Below, in pieces: positions 19,778 through 20,796 of a DNA stretch of 20,796 nt. Positions within the stretch are counted from its first letter, which is position 1; every line of letters starts with the position of its first letter. The position numbers and the translations under genes were made by a program. The notes below the pieces were generated by a model. The model did not search any database. It saw only the letters and a list, made by a program, of their open reading frames with translations, and was not told where the DNA came from. Location of the stretch: positions 1 through 20,796 of IMG/VR virus record IMGVR_UViG_3300007345_000381. One strand, given 5' to 3'. This DNA is from a virus.

Positions 19778-20261
19778 TTTTACTGACGATGACTTGCAAT
19801 CTTGTAAGCACAAAGGAGAGGAGACTGTTCGTATCTGTCGAGGACAGGGTGCTAAACCCAGACTTAAAGAAGGCACTGAATCAATTAAGCGGGAGCAAGG
19901 CAATGAGATGGGATTTCGTGGCGAGTTAGCTTTCGCTAAACTATATAACTTGCCACCTACGGATGTTACTGTTGATGCTGACGATGGCATTGATTATGTT
20001 ATGCCAGACGGTAGAACGGTTGACGTTAAGCTTTCTACTTACAAAAATGGCAATCTTATATTCGACAGCTTTGATAGGTTTAAATCTGACATCGCAGTCT
20101 TAGCGTATGGTGCGTACAATGATACTTATGTAGATGTCGCAGGATGGATATCTAAAGAAGACTTCATGACAGAATGCTATGAAAGAAACTTCGGATATGG
20201 AACACGAAAAGTTGTCGATAAAAAGGCACTGCGCCCAATGGAGGAGTTACATGAGTATTGA
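19764..20261 (+). CDS. Second small PD-(D/E)XK nuclease-like protein
   Basis: ATG 19764 follows GAGAGG by 5 bases; 165 residues. The nuclease signature is E54 (FRGELAFAKLYN), D77 (GIDYVMPDG) and D87-x-K89 (TVDVKLST), then strands IAVLAYGAY and YVDVAGWIS. The order and spacing match the protein at 11746-12240, which has FVGEL, YDIV and TVDVKTK. Both begin with a strand followed by D, a helix and a Lys/Gly-rich segment. It sits between the two reductase subunit genes, unlike typical reductase operons. The C-terminal extension is charged (RKVVDKKALRPMEELHEY). Confidence 0.75.
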   Translation: MIRVDFTDDDLQSCKHKGEETVRICRGQGAKPRLKEGTESIKREQGNEMGFRGELAFAKLYNLPPTDVTVDADDGIDYVMPDGRTVDVKLSTYKNGNLIFDSFDRFKSDIAVLAYGAYNDTYVDVAGWISKEDFMTECYERNFGYGTRKVVDKKALRPMEELHEY

Positions 20262-20457
20262 TTTTGATGAAGAGTTTGACCTAGTAAAAGCGTTGCGTGA
20301 GGCGCAAGCACTTGAAATGGTTGAAGAAACAGAAAATGGGTGGCAGACTAAGGTAGTACCAGATGCCCTGTCACAGAAAGCCGCAAAAGAAATTGTTGAT
20401 TTACGTCAACAAGTTAACGAACTTCGCAATAGATTGGCTAATAAATCAGTTGACTAA
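20251..20457 (+). CDS. Small coiled-coil protein (68 aa)
   Basis: ATG 20251 lies 4 bases after GGAGGAG and overlaps the nuclease gene by 11 bases. The protein starts MSIDFDEEFDLVKALREAQA and ends in a heptad-like helix (EIVDLRQQVNELRNRLANKS), a probable short coiled coil for dimerisation. I recall no family name. It is the last gene before a strong terminator. Confidence 0.78.
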   Translation: MSIDFDEEFDLVKALREAQALEMVEETENGWQTKVVPDALSQKAAKEIVDLRQQVNELRNRLANKSVD

Positions 20458-20487
20458 TTTCCCTCGATGAGTATAACTACCCTTGGT

Positions 20488-20510
20488 GCCCACTTCGGTG
20501 GGCTTTTTTT
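20488..20510 (+). terminator. Rho-independent terminator with UUCG tetraloop
   Basis: A 6-bp stem GCCCAC/GTGGGC (20488-20493 and 20498-20503), TTCG loop and seven T residues. It separates the operon ending at 20457 from the reductase small subunit. A lone TACAAT (20515-20520) could be a -10 box for that gene, but no matching -35 box is present. Confidence 0.92.
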
Positions 20511-20535
20511 ACTGTACAATAAACGGAGTGGTGGA

Positions 20536-20796
20536 ATGCCATTGCTACAAGAATCAAAGACTTATAAGCCGTTTCTATATCCATGGGCTGTGGAAAAGGC
20601 TATCTCACATGAGAAGGTACACTGGGGTGAATGGGAAGCTAAGCTACAGGATGATGTAGCACAGTGGAACAACGGGAAGTTAACTGATGTCGAAAGAAAC
20701 CATATTACACAGATCCTTAGACTCTTTACGCAGTCGGATGTCCAAGTTGGAACAAACTACTTGGAATCTTACATACCTAAATTTAAAAATAACGAA
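20536..20796 (+). CDS. nrdB: Class I ribonucleotide reductase small (beta) subunit, 3'-truncated by window end
   Basis: The 87 visible residues begin MPLLQESKTYKPFLYPWAVE at ATG 20536, 7 bases after GGAG. They continue with a block typical of phage NrdB: VHWGEWEAKLQDD, ITQILRLFTQSD, then VQVGTNYLESYIPKFKNNE. D68 in FTQSD is the likely first metal ligand; the later Glu and His ligands lie beyond the window. The subunit would carry the di-metal centre and tyrosyl (or equivalent) radical that activates NrdA. It is separated from nrdA by five or so genes and a terminator, so it must have its own transcription start or depend on read-through. Confidence 0.88.
   Translation, partial: MPLLQESKTYKPFLYPWAVEKAISHEKVHWGEWEAKLQDDVAQWNNGKLTDVERNHITQILRLFTQSDVQVGTNYLESYIPKFKNNE

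Overview
The window is a compact piece of a lytic-type or temperate bacteriophage genome, most likely a short-tailed (podovirus-like) phage of an aquatic proteobacterium. Every credible gene is on the + strand. Neighbouring genes usually overlap by 1-35 bases (ATGA, TAATG or longer) or sit a few bases apart. Most are small orphan proteins around a recognisable DNA replication and nucleotide-metabolism module. The host assignment is inference from gene content. The family A DNA polymerase carries a DnaJ-type CxxCxGxG zinc-finger insert between its exonuclease and polymerase halves, a trait I associate with SAR116 phage HMO-2011 and its relatives. The order primase, helicase, polymerase, nuclease, T7-type endonuclease I, ribonucleotide reductase also recalls marine podoviruses such as roseophage SIO1 and VpV262. 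No phage RNA polymerase, structural or lysis gene is visible here.

Region 1 (1-4.9 kb) is an early-type region. It holds small genes in short operons separated by regulatory DNA. A near-palindromic 21-bp motif (TGYGTAA-N7-TTACACA) occurs seven times between 0.6 and 4.0 kb. In five copies it sits just upstream of a Shine-Dalgarno sequence. Three sigma70-like promoters with a perfect TTGACA -35 box and 17-bp spacer were found, two of them sharing a longer repeated sequence. Two UUCG terminators are present. At 3810-3979 a long inverted repeat, built on two motif copies facing each other, encloses a branched, RNA-like fold. The recognisable genes are a GP88-like protein and, at the start of the next operon, a DUF932 protein.

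Region 2 (4.9-10.0 kb) runs from the DUF932 gene through a pair of paralogous small genes flanking a zinc-ribbon gene, a tyrosine recombinase, a stand-alone zinc-finger/TOPRIM primase, two HTH proteins, a two-helix membrane protein and other small unknowns. A 134-bp gap at 9955-10088 contains two inverted repeats.

Region 3 (10.1-16.5 kb) is the replication core: DnaB/RecA-like helicase, small PD-(D/E)XK nuclease-like protein, DNA polymerase, an acidic-tailed candidate ssDNA-binding protein, a Cas4/RecB-like Fe-S exonuclease and T7-type endonuclease I. Together these could unwind, prime, copy, protect, resect and resolve phage DNA.

Region 4 (16.5-20.8 kb) supplies nucleotides. It has a DUF3310 protein (related to part of T7 gp1.7), a class I ribonucleotide reductase large subunit and, after about 1.4 kb of small genes and a third UUCG terminator, the start of the small subunit, cut by the window end. 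A second small PD-(D/E)XK protein lies between the two reductase genes.
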